Made by a program: the position numbers and the translations under genes
Notes under the pieces: model-generated
The model's input: only the letters and a program-made list of their open reading frames with translations
What the model was told of the DNA's origin: nothing
The model's database searches: none
Assembly (NCBI GenBank): GCA_035539215.1
Contig: DATLIX010000117.1
Span: 1 to 25,621, forward strand
DNA: 25,621 nucleotides
Direction of reading: 5' to 3'
DNA from: Dongia_B sp035539215
GTDB lineage: Bacteria > Pseudomonadota > Alphaproteobacteria > Dongiales > Dongiaceae
Part shown: piece by piece, positions 8,158 through 16,184 of the stretch
How positions within the stretch are numbered: position 1 is the stretch's first letter
Layout: every line of letters starts with the position of its first letter

Positions 8158-8320
8158 ATGATCCTTGATCACTCAAGGCCAGAGGACGGCAGTCTTGCCG
8201 TCCTCTTCGGCGTTTGCCTGGACGCACTCATCCTGCCCCTCAGCTTCTCCGGCGGCGCCGTTGCCGCACCGGCGATCGGACATGATCTGGGCGGCAGCCT
8301 GACAGGCCTTGGCCCGGCTG
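8158..8320 (+). pseudogene. 5' remnant of an MFS (drug:H+ antiporter type) transporter
   Basis: From ATG 8158 the frame reads through a segment VLFGVCLDALILPLSFSGG and then AVAAPAIGHDLGGSLTGL. This is the first transmembrane helix and the following loop of DHA-type MFS transporters, where one expects AxPxIxxDLGxS followed by the second helix (usually ALNWVxxAF). Here the similarity stops at about 8310, and the sequence runs into the antisense of the tetR gene that ends at 8328. Only about 50 of some 400-470 residues remain. I infer that a deletion fused the MFS start to the tail of tetR, or that a transporter once downstream of the oxidoreductase was lost. The frame stays open to 8514, but only by reading antisense of tetR. 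Family call by eye. Confidence 0.5.
8181..8206 (+). terminator. Strong hairpin after the OYE gene
   Basis: A perfect 11-bp stem (AGAGGACGGCA / TGCCGTCCTCT) with a GTCT loop lies 35 bp after the oxidoreductase stop. A smaller hairpin, CCTTGA-TCAC-TCAAGG, precedes it at 8163-8178. There is no long T tract. It lies inside the MFS remnant frame, which fits a frame no longer under coding constraint. Confidence 0.55.
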
Positions 8321-8327
8321 CCCGATG

Positions 8328-8921
8328 TCATTGGGAGGTCACCCCGCACGCGGCATCGATCAGTGCTCGCGCCATGACCTTGGCGTGCAGCGCGGCGTCT
8401 GGGATGTCCCGCACCTGCGCGGTTACAATAGCGCCTTCCTTGAGCAGGGCGAGCTGTTCGGCCAATGCGCCCGGATCGGCGACGCCCGCCGCGGCGGCGA
8501 CGCCAGCCAGATAATCGACGATCATGCGCTTATGCTCTGCGCTGGCGCGGTGAACCGGATGGTCCTGATCGTCATATTCGCCGGCGGCCTTGATGAAGGC
8601 GCAACCATGAAAGCCCAGATTGCTGAGGGCGCGGCCATGAAACCAGTCGTCGAGTGCGTCGAACATGGCCAGCAGCCGCTCACGCGGGTCGCTGCTGGCG
8701 CGCTCCATCGCGCCCATCAGCCAGTTCCGGAACAGCTCATCCCGACGCCTTAGCGCCGCCAGCGCCAGTTCGTCCTTCGAGCGGAAATGCTTGTACATGG
8801 TCATTTTGGCGACCCCGGCCTCCGCCAAGATCCTGTCGATCCCGGTTGCGTGGAAGCCATTCGTGTAGAAGAGCCGCAAGGCGGTCTCGACCAGATGATC
8901 GCGTCTCGAAGCTTCGGCCAT
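8328..8921 (-). CDS. TetR/AcrR family transcriptional regulator
   Basis: A 197-aa repressor-type protein. The N-terminal TetR_N domain is clear: HLVETALRLFYTNGFHATGIDRILAEAGVAKMTMYKHFRSKDELALAAL, with the helix-turn-helix at about residues 24-45. The ligand-binding half contains GCAFIKAAGEYDDQDHPVHRASAEHK, a pattern common in TetR proteins that sit next to detoxification enzymes. I chose ATG 8921, with AAGGGA about eight bases upstream; a TTG at 8927 is too close to that site. The gene is divergent from the secreted hydrolase at 9296, and two related palindromes lie over the promoters in between, so it very probably represses both itself and the hydrolase. The MFS remnant directly behind its 3' end suggests a former transporter neighbour. 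The ligand is unknown. Confidence 0.9.
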   Translation of the reverse strand: MAEASRRDHLVETALRLFYTNGFHATGIDRILAEAGVAKMTMYKHFRSKDELALAALRRRDELFRNWLMGAMERASSDPRERLLAMFDALDDWFHGRALSNLGFHGCAFIKAAGEYDDQDHPVHRASAEHKRMIVDYLAGVAAAAGVADPGALAEQLALLKEGAIVTAQVRDIPDAALHAKVMARALIDAACGVTSQ

Positions 8922-8938
8922 TACCAAATTCCCTTAAT

Positions 8939-8960
8939 ACATACAGAACGGTCTATCTAT
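8939..8960. promoter_or_regulatory. TetR operator O2 at the tetR promoter
   Basis: This 22-bp imperfect palindrome matches the perfect operator at 9040-9061 at 17 of 22 positions. On the minus strand it overlaps the edge of a -10-like TAAATA (8958-8963), which has a -35-like TTGCGG (8981-8986) 17 bp away. Binding there would block tetR transcription (autoregulation). Confidence 0.6.
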
Positions 8961-9034
8961 TTAAGGCATCAATCCAGCTGCCGCAATCCCCCGAGGAAGC
9001 GGAAACATGGGCAAAAATAATCACATCTTTGCTG

Positions 9035-9064
9035 TTGACATAGACAGACAGGTCTGTCTATAAC
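9035..9064 (+). promoter_or_regulatory. Promoter for the secreted hydrolase with embedded TetR operator O1
   Basis: A consensus -35 TTGACA (9035-9040) and a -10 TATAAC (9059-9064) are separated by 18 bp. The spacer is filled by a palindrome at 9040-9061 with perfect 10-bp arms (ATAGACAGAC / GTCTGTCTAT) around a 2-bp centre. An operator buried between -35 and -10 is the classic arrangement for TetR repression. The predicted transcript start is near 9071, leaving a leader of about 225 nt. Confidence 0.8.
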
Positions 9065-9129
9065 ATGGCTATGCCACAGAAACCCGCTGATTAAGGGCCG
9101 GCATAAGCAGACACGAAAGGGATGCTGTC

Positions 9130-9179
9130 GGTTCGCCGGTTGCGTCCCGCCGAACCGAACCCGGAAGCCCACTTCCGGG
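9130..9179 (+). other. Structured 5' leader of hydrolase 1
   Basis: Two hairpins lie in the long leader. One has a 6-bp GGTTCG / CGAACC base extended by a CGG / CCG step across a mismatch (about 9130-9156). The other has a perfect 8-bp stem CCCGGAAG / CTTCCGGG closed by CCCA (9160-9179). No T tract follows, so this is not an obvious terminator. No known riboswitch was recognised. Confidence 0.4.
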
Positions 9180-9295
9180 GCTGGAGCAACTGAACCTATC
9201 GACCCTCCCTGAGGCGGCCGGCCCGGTCGCGCTCATCGGGAAACTGCACCCGCCGTCCGACAGGCCGCCGGGCACAAACAGGAAGGAGACAGACC

Positions 9296-10384
9296 ATGAC
9301 GACCACCCATTTTGAGATCAGCCGTTCCGCCTCAACCCGCACCGGCGCTGCCGGCCGCTTCCTGAAACTTGCCACTTTCATCACAGGAGCCATGATCATG
9401 AGCCAGTCTGCCGTTGCCGCACCCGATGTCGCGAACGATCCGAACCTCGATCCGGCCGTTCGCGCTTTCCTCGCCCCGCTCAACAAGGACCCGAGCCCCT
9501 TCTGGCAGCTGCCGCAGCCCCAGCCACAGGACATCCTTACGGGCCTGCAGAACCAGACCCAGGTCGACATGTCGGGTGTCACGACGATTGAGAAGACGAT
9601 CACGCAGGATGGGCGCCAGGTGAAGCTCTTCATCATGAAGCCCGATCATGCGACCGGCCAGCCGGGCGTGCTGCTCTTCATCCACGGCGGTGTCTGGATC
9701 GTCGGCAATTTCGAGAACCACAAGCGCCTGTTGCGCGATCTCGTGGTCGGTTCGGGCCAGGTTGGCGTGTTCGTCGAATACACCTCGCTGCCGGCCGCGA
9801 AATTCCCGACTCAGCTCGAGGAGAGCTATGCCGCGCTCAATTGGGTGGCCGCCCATGCCGGTGAGTTCGGCGCCGATGGGGGCCGCATCGCGGTCGCCGG
9901 CAATTCGGTCGGCGGCGACATGACCGCCGCACTGACGCTCATGGCCAAGGATCGCAACGGCCCGAAGATCAGCTATCAGGTGCTGCTCATTCCCGCGACC
10001 GATGCGAGCGTCGATACCCAGTCCTATCTGACGTATGGCAAAGACCGCTTCCTGGCCCGCGACTTCATGAAGTATGGCTGGGATCTTTATGCACCGGATA
10101 GCGCAACCCGTGACAATGTCTATGTCTCGCCGTTGCGCGCCAGCCTCGAGGAGTTGAAGGGCCTCCCGCCGGCCCTGGTCATCACGGCAGAAAACGACCC
10201 GCTCCGCGACGAGGGCGAAGCCTATGCCCGCAAACTCAAGGCGGCCGGCGTGAGCGTTGCAGCGATCCGGTTCAACGGCACGATCCACGATTTCGTGCTC
10301 TTGAACGGCCTGCGTCATGTGCCCTCGACCGAAGCCGCCATCCGGCAGGCCAGCGACGGTATTCGCGAGCATCTCGCGCGCTGA
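9296..10384 (+). CDS. Secreted alpha/beta hydrolase (HSL-like esterase), paralogue 1
   Basis: A 362-aa enzyme of the hormone-sensitive-lipase/acetyl-esterase type. It has an oxyanion-hole HGG at 130-132 (FIHGGVW), nucleophile Ser204 in GNSVGG, Asp301 in ENDPLRDEG and His331 in GTIHDF. An N-terminal hydrophobic stretch followed by SQSAVA-AP suggests Sec export with cleavage near residue 41-42, so a periplasmic or secreted carboxylesterase. The ATG at 9296 has AGGAAGGAG upstream; a shorter start at residue 33 or 35 would truncate the signal. A paralogue at 22455-23489 is about 80% identical in the mature part but has a quite different N-terminus. Expression here should be controlled by the TetR at 8328 through the operator at 9040-9061. 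Substrate unknown. Confidence 0.88.
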   Translation: MTTTHFEISRSASTRTGAAGRFLKLATFITGAMIMSQSAVAAPDVANDPNLDPAVRAFLAPLNKDPSPFWQLPQPQPQDILTGLQNQTQVDMSGVTTIEKTITQDGRQVKLFIMKPDHATGQPGVLLFIHGGVWIVGNFENHKRLLRDLVVGSGQVGVFVEYTSLPAAKFPTQLEESYAALNWVAAHAGEFGADGGRIAVAGNSVGGDMTAALTLMAKDRNGPKISYQVLLIPATDASVDTQSYLTYGKDRFLARDFMKYGWDLYAPDSATRDNVYVSPLRASLEELKGLPPALVITAENDPLRDEGEAYARKLKAAGVSVAAIRFNGTIHDFVLLNGLRHVPSTEAAIRQASDGIREHLAR

Positions 10385-10401
10385 GTGACCCAAGCATGGA
10401 G

Positions 10402-10431
10402 GGGGCCGGCGCCCATCGTGGCGCCGGCCCC
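10402..10431 (+). terminator. Terminator-like hairpin after hydrolase 1
   Basis: A perfect 12-bp GC-rich stem (GGGGCCGGCGCC / GGCGCCGGCCCC) with loop CATCGT lies 18 bp after the hydrolase stop. The stem is very stable, but no T run follows. Confidence 0.65.
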
Positions 10432-10775
10432 TGCGTTCAGGACTTCATGATCGCCCCCGAAATCCGGCGGTGAGAAACCAGCCCAGACCGGTTCATTTCG
10501 GGCAGCTAACGCAATCTCGCGGGGAGTGTCCGGTGCAGAACAGAAGTTGCCGTTGGCGCCGCCTGGCTGGAAAGTCCCCAATCTCGGTCTTTTAACGTCT
10601 AAAGACTGGCCAAGAAACTCATGAGTTCATCGTGCGGGCGATACTGATCTCTAGTCCGCGGACACGCGCCATCGCGAACCCCGAAAATATCGAAGTCACT
10701 TATTTGAAAAAAGCAGGCGCTTTTTCTGAAACACGAAACTGTCCGCAAAGCGCCGGCGGAATAGAGGGTAAAAGG
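10432..10775. other. Intergenic stretch between convergent hydrolase 1 and GST genes
   Basis: No gene seen. Its only notable content is an AT-rich hairpin element at 10701-10732 that recurs at 18194-18224. Frames running through it are antisense to or continuous with the GST gene and do not resemble proteins. Confidence 0.5.
10701..10732. repeat. Short AT-rich hairpin element, copy 1
   Basis: Pattern TATTTGAAAAA, then GC-containing loop, then GCTTTTTC-GAAAC. It can fold through AAAAAGC / GCTTTTT. The copy at 18194-18224 differs at only a few positions and by a 1-2 bp indel. Function unknown; it may be a bidirectional terminator or a small dispersed repeat. Confidence 0.45.
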
Positions 10776-10805
10776 CAAGGGCCGCAGCTCCCGCTGCGGC
10801 CCTTG
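10776..10805 (-). terminator. Terminator of the GST gene
   Basis: A perfect 12-bp stem (CAAGGGCCGCAG / CTGCGGCCCTTG) with a 6-nt loop lies 10 bp beyond the GST stop. On the minus strand it is followed by CCTTTTA, a short T-rich tail. Confidence 0.75.
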
Positions 10806-10814
10806 TTGCTTGGA

Positions 10815-11453
10815 TCAGGCGGCCTTGGCCCGATGCTGAGCGACGACAGCAGCCTCATCCGTGAGCGCCTTTTGGACCGACGCGCGAGCATCGACACGCG
10901 CTTTCCAGGCCATCAGGTAGCCGAGATGGCCGATCTCCGCGCCGGAGCGTTCATGCCACATGGTCGCCCAGACATAGGCGTCGAGGACCGTGAAGTGATC
11001 GCCCATCAGATAGAGGCGACCATCGGCGAGGCGGTCGTCGAGGACTTTGTAGGCGTTGACGAGCTTGGCGCGGGTCCATGCGGTGCCTTCCTCGGTCAGG
11101 AGCTTGCGCATCAGCGGTATATGCTTCTGGGCGATCTCTGTCGCGACGAAGGTCAGCACCTGGTCGAACTTCACGCGTTCCAGACTGCCTCGTGCCGGCG
11201 TGAGATTCGAGCTTGGATCCAGGTCGGCCAGGAAGGAGGCGACCACCACGGTCTCGGTCAGCCGGTCTTTGGCGTCATTATCGAGAACCAGGACCGGGAC
11301 ATAGCCTAGCGGGTTCGCGGCGGCGAAGTCGTCGCCATTCGAGGTCGTCTTGTCGAAGACATTGTAATGGACCAGCTCCGGGGACAGGCCCAGTTCGTTG
11401 GCGATGATCTGGACGGCTTGGGAGCAGGTCTTGTCGGCGATGTAGAGTTTCAT
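10815..11453 (-). CDS. Glutathione S-transferase (beta-class-like)
   Basis: A 212-aa cytosolic GST. The N-terminal thioredoxin-fold half begins MKLYIADKTCSQ; Cys10 sits where bacterial beta-class GSTs carry their active cysteine. The glutathione site is completed by NPLGYVPVL (47-55, cis-Pro53) and LTET (65-68). The C-terminal all-helical half includes the N-cap region ending YLMGDHFTVLDAYVWATMW, typical of GST_C. It conjugates glutathione to electrophiles or acts as a peroxidase; the substrate is unknown. It is a single-gene unit with its own terminator. The 47-bp element at 11516-11562 lies 63 bp upstream and is shared with the RND operon and the ChaC-like gene, so it is likely activated by the LysR at 17105. 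Confidence 0.92.
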   Translation of the reverse strand: MKLYIADKTCSQAVQIIANELGLSPELVHYNVFDKTTSNGDDFAAANPLGYVPVLVLDNDAKDRLTETVVVASFLADLDPSSNLTPARGSLERVKFDQVLTFVATEIAQKHIPLMRKLLTEEGTAWTRAKLVNAYKVLDDRLADGRLYLMGDHFTVLDAYVWATMWHERSGAEIGHLGYLMAWKARVDARASVQKALTDEAAVVAQHRAKAA

Positions 11454-11492
11454 GGTAGGGGGCCTTTCAAGGTTCGTGGCGGTGACAAAGCC

Positions 11493-11562
11493 AATCTAAT
11501 AATCGCCAGTGGGGAGATAAATCGGCCTACCTGATAAGGACTGTCTCCCTCTGAGAGACAAT
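11493..11562 (-). promoter_or_regulatory. LysR-type promoter element, site A (GST)
   Basis: The 47-bp conserved element occupies 11516-11562. Read on the minus strand it begins with a dyad ATTGTCTC-N7-GAGACAGT and ends with -35-like TTTATC (11516-11521). A -10-like TAGATT (11493-11498) follows after exactly 17 bp. The dyad centre falls at about -65, the usual LysR-type recognition position. Sites B and C have the same length and geometry. Confidence 0.75.
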
Positions 11563-11625
11563 TACCGTTCCGGCAAGGAAAGCCGCGGTGAAGCTTGTGG
11601 GGTGCCGCGGCTGAGGTCCGAGAGC

Positions 11626-11656
11626 GGAAATGGCCGAGCCGGGGCCGGCCATTTCC
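11626..11656 (-). terminator. Hairpin after the RND permease gene
   Basis: A perfect 11-bp stem (GGAAATGGCCG / CGGCCATTTCC) with a 9-nt loop lies just beyond the permease stop. There is no T tract on the minus strand; it is a probable 3'-end structure. Confidence 0.5.
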
Positions 11657-11667
11657 TGTTCCTGGCA

Positions 11668-14600
11668 TTAGGCCGACAGCCTCCAATCCTGTGTCGGAGC
11701 CGCATCAACTTCCGCACGGTTCTGGTTGGCGTGCTTGTTCTCCAGGCTGCGAGAGCCCGTCATCTTCCTGAGCACGACATAGAAGACTGGGGTCAGCATT
11801 AAGCCGAACAAGGTCACCCCTAGCATGCCCGCGAAGACCGCGATGCCCATCGCATGTCGCATCTCGGCGCCGGCGCCGACTGAGAAGACTAGTGGCACAA
11901 CGCCCATGATGAAGGCGACCGAGGTCATCAGGATCGGGCGCAGGCGCATCCGGCTCGCTTCGATCGCAGCGGCGACGATGGTGCGCCCCTGCATCTCGAG
12001 CTCGCGGGCGAATTCGACGATCAGGATGGCATTCTTCGCCGAGAGACCGACCAGGACCATGAGGCCGATCTGGGTGAAAATGTTGTTGTCGCCATGGGTG
12101 AACCAGACACCCAGCAGGGCTGAGAGGAGACTCATGGGCACGGTCAGGATGATCGCCAGCGGCAGGGTCAGGCTCTCATACTGGGCCGCCAGCACCAGGA
12201 ACACCAGCAGGACGCTGATCGGGAATACCCAGAGAGCCGAATTGCCGGCCAGGGTCTGCTGATAGGTGAGATCAGTCCATTCGAACTTGATGCCGCGCGG
12301 CAACACTTCCGCGGCGATCCGCTCGACCGCGGCCTTTGCCTGGTCGGAGGAATAGCCGGGAGCCGGGCCGCCATTGATGTCGGCCGCGGTGAATCCGTTA
12401 TAGCGGACAACCATCTCAGGGCCATAGGTGGGCGCCACTTTGACCAGCGACGATAGCGGCACCATCTCGCCGGCGGCGTTGCGGGTCTTCAGAAGGCCGA
12501 TATCACCAGCATTGGCCCGGTAAGGGGCGTCAGCCTGGACGCGGACTTGGTAGACGCGACCGAACTTATTGAAGTCGTTGACATAGAGCGAGCCAAGATA
12601 AATCTGCAGCGTGTCGAAGACGTCAGTCACTGAGACGCCCAGCTGCTTTGCCTTCACCCGGTCGAGATCGACGTTCAATTGCGGGACGTTGATCTGATAG
12701 CTGGAGAAGGTCGGCCCAAGTTCCGGCGTCGCGGCGGCTTTCTTCAGGAAGGCCTGCGTCGCCGCATTGAGGGCTTCGTAACCTAAGGCGCCACGATCCT
12801 CGAGCTGCAGCTTGAACCCGCCCAAGGTGCCAAGGCCCATGACCGGTGGAGGCGGGAAGACGGCGGTGACCGCTCCCTTGATGCTGGCATATTTCCTGTT
12901 CAGCGCCGCCGCGATCTCAGCAGCCGACTCACCCTTACCGCGCTCCTTGGAAGGCTTCAGGATGGCGAAGACAAGACCGCTGCTGGAGGAATTGGTGAGA
13001 CCGTTCACCGACAGGCCGGGGAACTGCGTGACGCTGATGACGCCCGGCTGCTTCAGGGCAATCTCGCCCATGTCGTGGACGACCTCTTCCGTTCGGTCGA
13101 GCGAGGCGCCGCTCGGCAGCTGCGCGATGCTGATCAGGTAATCCTTGTCCTGCATCGGCACGAAGCCGCCAGGGACGGTCTTGCCAAGCCAGACAGCACC
13201 ACCCAGCAGGAGGCCATAGATGGCCACCACCAGCAGCTTGCGATTGAGCACGCCACCCACGCCCCGGCCATAGCCCGCTGATCCGCGGTTGAAGGCGGTG
13301 TTGAAGCCACGAAAGAACCAGCCGAACAGGAAGTCCATACCGCGGGTCAGCCAATCCTTCGGCGCATCATGGCCCTTCAGCAGCAGGGCGGAGAGTGCCG
13401 GAGACAGGGTCAGGGAGTTGAAGGCCGAGATCACCGTCGAGATGGCGATGGTCATGGCGAACTGCTTGTAGAACTGGCCGGTGAGGCCGGACATGAAGGC
13501 CAGTGGCACGAAGACCGCGACCAGGGTGAGCGCGATCGCGACGATCGGGCCGCTGACTTCCCGCATCGCCTTATAGGTCGCCTGGCGTGGTGCCAGACCA
13601 CCCGCGATGTTGCGCTCGACGTTCTCCACCACGACGATGGCGTCGTCGACCACGATGCCGATCGCCAGCACCATGCCAAAGAGCGACAAGGCGTTGATTG
13701 TGAAGCCGAAGGCGAGCAGCAGAGCGAAGGTGCCGACGACCGAGACCGGAACGGCGAGCAGCGGGATGATGGAAGCACGCCAAGTCTGCAGGAAGACGAT
13801 GACGACGATCACGACCAGGGCGATCGCTTCCAAGAGAGTATGGATGACGGCATCGATACTGTCGCGAACGAACTGCGTTGGATCGTAGTTGACGGCATAG
13901 TCGACGCCTTCCGGCATGTCAGCCTTCAATTCCTCCATCGTCGCCCGGACATTGTCCGAGATCTGCAGGGAATTGGCGCCCGGCTGCTGGAAGATGATGA
14001 GCTGGACGGCTTGTTCATTGTTGTACATGGCGCGGAGGCCATATTCGGAGGCGGCCAGCTCTACCCGGCCGACATCGGCAAGCTTGACGATGGCGCCGTC
14101 GGCAGAGGTCTTCAGGATGATGTTACGGAATTCCTCTTGTGTCTTCAGCCGGCCCTGGGCATTGACGTTTAGCTGCAGGGGGACGTCGCTCGCCATCGGG
14201 GCGCCGCCGACGATTCCGGCCGCGACCTGGACATTCTGTTCCTTGATGGCGTTGGTGATATCCGTCGCCGTCATGTTGTATTGCGCCACCTTCTGCGGGT
14301 CGAGCCAGACCCGCATGGCATAGTCGCCCGCACCCCACATCACGACCTCGCCGATGCCGGGGATTCGGGCCAGGCGGTCCTTGATGTTGATGACGGCGTA
14401 ATTGCGCAGATACGTGAGATCATAGCGCTTGTTCGGCGATGTCACCATGACGCCCATGGTCAATGTCGGCGAGGCCTTCACCGTGGTGACGCCCAGCCGC
14501 TGAACGTCCTGGGGCAGCCGCGGCATCGCCTGGGCGACCCGGTTCTGCACCAATTGCTGCGCCTTGTCGGGGTCGGTGCCGAGCTTGAAGGTGACGGTGG

Positions 14601-14874
14601 TCGTCATCTTGCCGTCGCTGTTCGCCTGCGACTGCATGTAGAGCATGTTCTCGACGCCGTTGATCTGCTCCTCGATGGGAGCGGCGACCGTTTCGGCGAT
14701 GATCTTCGGGTTGGCGCCTGGATATTGCGCCCGGACGACGACTGAGGGTGGGACCACTTCCGGATATTCGCCAGTGGGCAATTGGGTGAGAGCGATGAGG
14801 CCGATCAGCAGCACGACGGTCGAGAGGACGCCGGCGAAGATCGGGCGGTCGATGAAGAATTTGGAGACATTCAT
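11668..14874 (-). CDS. RND efflux permease (HAE1 family, inner-membrane pump)
   Basis: A 1068-aa multidrug pump of the AcrB/MexF type, the proton-driven inner-membrane subunit of a tripartite exporter. It starts MNVSKFFIDRPIFAGVLS, the usual first helix. The large periplasmic loop (porter domain) opens with LPTGEYPEVVPPSVVVRAQYPGA. TM4 carries the proton-relay pair in GIVVDDAIVVVENVERN, followed by the family sequence GGLAPRQATYKAMREVSGPI. The second half repeats the pattern, ending in the MTSVAFIMGVVPL helix and the GMLGVTLFGLMLTPVFYVVL segment. Length is normal. GTG 14892 would extend the protein six residues and overlaps the adaptor stop, but ATG 14874 has GGAGAAGG upstream and matches family starts. 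Translation is probably coupled to the adaptor gene. No outer-membrane factor gene follows. Confidence 0.95.
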   Translation of the reverse strand: MNVSKFFIDRPIFAGVLSTVVLLIGLIALTQLPTGEYPEVVPPSVVVRAQYPGANPKIIAETVAAPIEEQINGVENMLYMQSQANSDGKMTTTVTFKLGTDPDKAQQLVQNRVAQAMPRLPQDVQRLGVTTVKASPTLTMGVMVTSPNKRYDLTYLRNYAVINIKDRLARIPGIGEVVMWGAGDYAMRVWLDPQKVAQYNMTATDITNAIKEQNVQVAAGIVGGAPMASDVPLQLNVNAQGRLKTQEEFRNIILKTSADGAIVKLADVGRVELAASEYGLRAMYNNEQAVQLIIFQQPGANSLQISDNVRATMEELKADMPEGVDYAVNYDPTQFVRDSIDAVIHTLLEAIALVVIVVIVFLQTWRASIIPLLAVPVSVVGTFALLLAFGFTINALSLFGMVLAIGIVVDDAIVVVENVERNIAGGLAPRQATYKAMREVSGPIVAIALTLVAVFVPLAFMSGLTGQFYKQFAMTIAISTVISAFNSLTLSPALSALLLKGHDAPKDWLTRGMDFLFGWFFRGFNTAFNRGSAGYGRGVGGVLNRKLLVVAIYGLLLGGAVWLGKTVPGGFVPMQDKDYLISIAQLPSGASLDRTEEVVHDMGEIALKQPGVISVTQFPGLSVNGLTNSSSSGLVFAILKPSKERGKGESAAEIAAALNRKYASIKGAVTAVFPPPPVMGLGTLGGFKLQLEDRGALGYEALNAATQAFLKKAAATPELGPTFSSYQINVPQLNVDLDRVKAKQLGVSVTDVFDTLQIYLGSLYVNDFNKFGRVYQVRVQADAPYRANAGDIGLLKTRNAAGEMVPLSSLVKVAPTYGPEMVVRYNGFTAADINGGPAPGYSSDQAKAAVERIAAEVLPRGIKFEWTDLTYQQTLAGNSALWVFPISVLLVFLVLAAQYESLTLPLAIILTVPMSLLSALLGVWFTHGDNNIFTQIGLMVLVGLSAKNAILIVEFARELEMQGRTIVAAAIEASRMRLRPILMTSVAFIMGVVPLVFSVGAGAEMRHAMGIAVFAGMLGVTLFGLMLTPVFYVVLRKMTGSRSLENKHANQNRAEVDAAPTQDWRLSA

Positions 14875-14888
14875 GATCCTTCTCCCCT

Positions 14889-16076
14889 TCACTCGGTCGG
14901 CTGATCGACGCGCGCGGCGTCGGCCATCCGGACCGGATTGGCTTTGACGAGATCGTTGGGACGGACGCGCTGCAGGCCGTTGACGACAATGCGCTCGCCA
15001 GGGTTGAGGCCGTCCGTGACGACGCGGAGACCGTCCTGCAGGTCGCCGATCTTCACTTCGCGGTATTCGGCGTGATCGGTGTCGTCGACGACGAGGACGT
15101 ACTTCTTGGCTTGGTCGGTGCCGATGGCGGCGTCATCGACCATGACGGCCGGATGCGGCTTGCCGCCGCCGACTTGTATCCGGGCGTAGAGGCCAGGGAC
15201 CAAGGCGCCGTCGGGATTGTCGAAGCGAGCGCGGACACGGATCGTGCCGGTGTTGACGTCGAGATGGTTATCGACCGACACGATCGTGCCGTCGCGGGAA
15301 TATCCAGCCTCGTCGGCAAGGCCCATCTTGACCGGCATCGGCGCCTGGGCGTCATGGCGGAGGAAGCGGAGATAGGTCTGCTCGTCGACATCGAAGGACG
15401 CGTAGATCGGCGAGACCGAGACGAGGGTCGCGAGGACCGGCGCATTGGCGCCCGTTGCGACGATGTTGCCGAGTGTCAATTCAGCGCGCGAGACGAGGCC
15501 AGAAACCGGTGCCGTCACCTGGGTGAAGCCGAGATTGATCTTCGCCTGGTCGAGCGCCGCCTTGGCGGCCTGCAGCGTCGCAACGGCTTCGCGCTGCGCG
15601 CTCTGCCGCTCGTCGTTCTCGCGCGTGGCGATGACGGCGCTGGCAACAAGCCGCTGCGACCGTGCGGCATCGATGGTGGTGAAGTTGAGCCGCGCTTCGG
15701 CCTGGGCGACCTGTGCTGCGGCACGGTCCACTTCGGCGGCATAGGGGCGGGGATCGATGGTGAAGAGGACGTCGCCCTTCTTTACGAGGCCGCCATCCTT
15801 GAAATTGACGGCGACGATCGTGCCCGGAACGAGCGGCCGGACCTCGACATGCTCAATCGCCTCCAGTCGGCCGGAATAACTTTGCCAGTCGGTGATCGAT
15901 TGCGAGACGACGGTGGCGACGTCGACGTCAGTCGCTGCCGGTGCTTCGGGCTTTGCCGCCTGGGCGGTGTTGCCGGGGATTAAATTGAACCCATCGGTGA
16001 CCATGCCGCCGCCGACAGCGCCCGCGACTAGGAGGGCGCCCAATGCGACGGACAGCTGCTTTCGATATGAACGCAT
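14889..16076 (-). CDS. RND efflux periplasmic adaptor (membrane fusion protein)
   Basis: A 395-aa HlyD/MexE-type adaptor linking the RND pump to an outer-membrane channel. An N-terminal hydrophobic segment (residues 9-30) anchors or exports it; there is no lipobox cysteine. The barrel-lipoyl part reads EVRPLVPGTIVAVNFKDGGLVKKGDVLFTIDPRPY, with the returning lipoyl half at INLGFTQVTAPVSGLVSRAELTLGNIV. Between them lies the alanine/glutamine-rich coiled-coil hairpin. The C-terminal beta-barrel and membrane-proximal domains follow (SPIYASFDVDEQTYLRF; VVTDGLNPGERIVVNGLQRVRPNDLV). The ATG at 16076 has GGAG nine bases upstream. It is first in an operon with the permease, the stop codon lying 14 bp before the permease ATG. 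Site B, 132 bp upstream, suggests LysR activation. Confidence 0.93.
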   Translation of the reverse strand: MRSYRKQLSVALGALLVAGAVGGGMVTDGFNLIPGNTAQAAKPEAPAATDVDVATVVSQSITDWQSYSGRLEAIEHVEVRPLVPGTIVAVNFKDGGLVKKGDVLFTIDPRPYAAEVDRAAAQVAQAEARLNFTTIDAARSQRLVASAVIATRENDERQSAQREAVATLQAAKAALDQAKINLGFTQVTAPVSGLVSRAELTLGNIVATGANAPVLATLVSVSPIYASFDVDEQTYLRFLRHDAQAPMPVKMGLADEAGYSRDGTIVSVDNHLDVNTGTIRVRARFDNPDGALVPGLYARIQVGGGKPHPAVMVDDAAIGTDQAKKYVLVVDDTDHAEYREVKIGDLQDGLRVVTDGLNPGERIVVNGLQRVRPNDLVKANPVRMADAARVDQPTE

Positions 16077-16184
16077 TGCAATTTCTCCATCTGGATCAAG
16101 AGGATCCGGTTAGGTCTGGCTGGTCTGGCGTTGGGCTGGGGAGGCTGACAGCCATTCATTCCCTCGGCCAAAGCTCACGGTTGG

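Noticed and set aside
9065..9094. Nine-codon frame as a leader peptide
   Set aside because: Its ATG lies upstream of the predicted transcript start and has no ribosome-binding site.
13369..14172. 267-aa plus-strand frame within the RND permease gene
   Set aside because: Asp/His/Arg/Gln-rich antisense artefact of hydrophobic helices on the other strand.
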